64,000 bases of DNA from contig CP119313.1 of the NCBI GenBank assembly GCA_029202485.1, positions 1,736,001 through 1,800,000 on the forward strand, read 5' to 3'. This stretch comes from Candidatus Pedobacter colombiensis. GTDB lineage: Bacteria; Bacteroidota; Bacteroidia; Sphingobacteriales; Sphingobacteriaceae. The notes beneath the pieces are model-generated. The model was not told where the DNA came from and made no database searches. It saw only the letters and a list, made by a program, of their open reading frames with translations. A program made the position numbers and the translations under genes. Below are positions 62,767 to 64,000 of the stretch, piece after piece. Each line of letters starts with the position of its first letter. The stretch's first letter is position 1.

Positions 62767-64000
62767 ATGGATAATTCAAGAAGAAATTTTGTAAAGCACG
62801 CAGGAATAGTTAGCCTCGGTTTTATGGGCTTGAACCAGTTTTTAACAGGCTGTAATTTGGGATTTGTCCCAGGGTATGGTCAACTTTCTTATCGTGAAGG
62901 AGATATTTTAAGCTTGCCTAAAGGGTTTTCTGCTAAGGTAATATCGCGCAAGGGCGACCTCATGAGTGATGGTTTATTATCACCAGGGAATCATGATGGT
63001 ATGGGGATTTTTAAATGGAAAAATGATAAAGTGCTATTAATCAGGAATCATGAAATTACCCCCGGTTCGTATGAAACAGGTCCTTTTGGAGATGGTAATA
63101 AGTTAATCGGAAAAATAGATAAGAATATGATCTATGATTATGCCGCAGGAGGGGACAGAACTTGTGTAGGGGGAACAACTACATTTATTTACAATGAAAA
63201 AGCCCAAAAAGTAGAGCTCGAATACCTAAGTCTTATTGGTACAATCAGAAATTGTTCAGGAGGAGTTACCCCCTGGAACTCATGGATCACTTGTGAAGAG
63301 ACCGGCAGTAAAAAAGGCGACGAAGAGGGGCGTTTGGAAAAAGATCATGGTTATAATTTCGAAGTGCCGGCAACAGATCAGATTAAATTAGCAGATCCCA
63401 GGCCAATTAAAGCAATGGGGCGTTTTGTTCACGAGTCGGTAGCTGTTCATCCTGAGTCTGGTGCGATTTACCAAACAGAAGATGAGGGAGATGGATTAGT
63501 CTACAGGTACTTACCTAATAAACCAGGGCATCTTCATGAAGGCGGTCGCTTACAATGTCTGTCATTAACAGAGTGGAAGGGGGCAGATACAAGGAATTAT
63601 AAAAACTCAAAAACAGATCGTTTCCCGGAAAAGAAAACGTATGACGTAACATGGATTGACCTGGATGATGTAGAAGCTCCCGAGGGGGACTTGCGCTTAC
63701 GTGGTCATAAAAAGGGAGCCGCAATATTTTCATCAGGAGAAGGAATGTCCTACGGTAAAGGGGAGGTCTTTTTTACAGCTAGCTCTGGTGGTAAAAGTGG
63801 TAATGGGCAGGTTTTTAGATATATCCCAAGTAAATACGAAGGGCAGTCACAAGAAAAAGAACATCCCGGTAAATTGGAGTTGTTTTTGGAATCCACTAGT
63901 GCCGATGTTTTTAGGTATTGTGATAATCTTACAGTTGCACCATGGGGAGATGTGATCATTTGTGAAGACTGTGAAGATGCACGTATTATAGGAATAACTC
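62767..64000 (+). CDS. PhoX family phosphatase (DUF839), truncated at the window end
   Basis: A frame open from the ATG at 62767 to the window edge, 411 residues so far. It begins with a twin-arginine signal (SRRNFVKHAG with a hydrophobic run and a Cys in LTGC), so it is exported folded through Tat. PhoX-family features are LLIRNHEI, the CVGGTTTFIYN strand, CSGGVTPWNSWITCEET, GRFVHESVAVHPESGAIYQTEDEGDG and NLTVAPWGDVIICED. PhoX enzymes are Ca/Fe-dependent phosphomonoesterases. It lies 43 bp after the GH27 gene in unit D, adding a third phosphatase to the island. Confidence 0.9.
   Translation, partial: MDNSRRNFVKHAGIVSLGFMGLNQFLTGCNLGFVPGYGQLSYREGDILSLPKGFSAKVISRKGDLMSDGLLSPGNHDGMGIFKWKNDKVLLIRNHEITPGSYETGPFGDGNKLIGKIDKNMIYDYAAGGDRTCVGGTTTFIYNEKAQKVELEYLSLIGTIRNCSGGVTPWNSWITCEETGSKKGDEEGRLEKDHGYNFEVPATDQIKLADPRPIKAMGRFVHESVAVHPESGAIYQTEDEGDGLVYRYLPNKPGHLHEGGRLQCLSLTEWKGADTRNYKNSKTDRFPEKKTYDVTWIDLDDVEAPEGDLRLRGHKKGAAIFSSGEGMSYGKGEVFFTASSGGKSGNGQVFRYIPSKYEGQSQEKEHPGKLELFLESTSADVFRYCDNLTVAPWGDVIICEDCEDARIIGIT

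Overview
The window is chromosomal DNA of a Gram-negative Bacteroidota bacterium, most likely of the Sphingobacteriaceae (Pedobacter-like). The evidence is low G+C DNA, a PorP/SprF-type C-terminus, a GLPGLI protein beside a TonB-dependent barrel protein, a SusC/SusD pair, KdsB (Kdo-containing LPS), several secreted glycosidases, and promoters of the Bacteroidota type (-7 box TAnnTTTG). The genus is an inference. No rRNA, tRNA, CRISPR array or insertion sequence was recognised.

Region 1 (1-29.7 kb) is mostly housekeeping. It holds the end of a PorP/SprF gene, a TonB protein, a SpmA/SpmB-like membrane protein, an S9 peptidase, yidC, pyrG, a GLPGLI/outer-membrane barrel pair, a dNK-kdsB-lipoprotein operon and trpS. 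Next come a run of acyltransferase, gatC, ABC ATPase and cobalamin adenosyltransferase genes, two small conserved genes, ispD, queA, a lipoprotein, an ABC permease and an aminotransferase. It ends with a tightly packed CDF transporter-NUDIX-bioA-ferritin-like operon and two regulators (Crp-like and Lrp-like).

Region 2 (29.7-64 kb) is a glycan/phosphoester utilisation island, interrupted by an unrelated block of a YdcF-like gene, Ku, LigD and a DUF4142 protein (37.9-42.6 kb). Unit A (29762-37828) encodes an unassigned six-hairpin hydrolase, a GH36 alpha-galactosidase, a GH95-like enzyme and a GH28-like enzyme. Unit B (42929-52565) encodes SusC, SusD, two tandem purple-acid-phosphatase-like enzymes and an imelysin/di-haem peroxidase fusion. 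Unit C (52684-59412) encodes a DUF4091 (GH123-like) protein, a GH28-like enzyme, a multi-pass acyltransferase, a PIG-L deacetylase and an NHL-repeat protein. Unit D (59575 to the window end) encodes an unassigned TIM-barrel-like hydrolase, a GH27 alpha-galactosidase and a truncated PhoX phosphatase with a Tat signal.

The most interesting signal is a 17-bp element, TGTTAAAAAAGTAYACA. It occurs once upstream of each of units B, C and D, always 78-85 bp before the first start codon, and ties phosphatases, peroxidase and glycosidases into one apparent regulon. Together they suggest uptake and dismantling of an alpha-galactose- and uronate-containing, possibly phosphorylated and N-acetylated glycan. 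The substrate is not known from the sequence. Other points of interest are a di-iron-motif protein coupled to bioA, a 95-bp nested inverted repeat at 23.4 kb, and a perfect 15-bp inverted repeat abutting the Lrp-type start codon.
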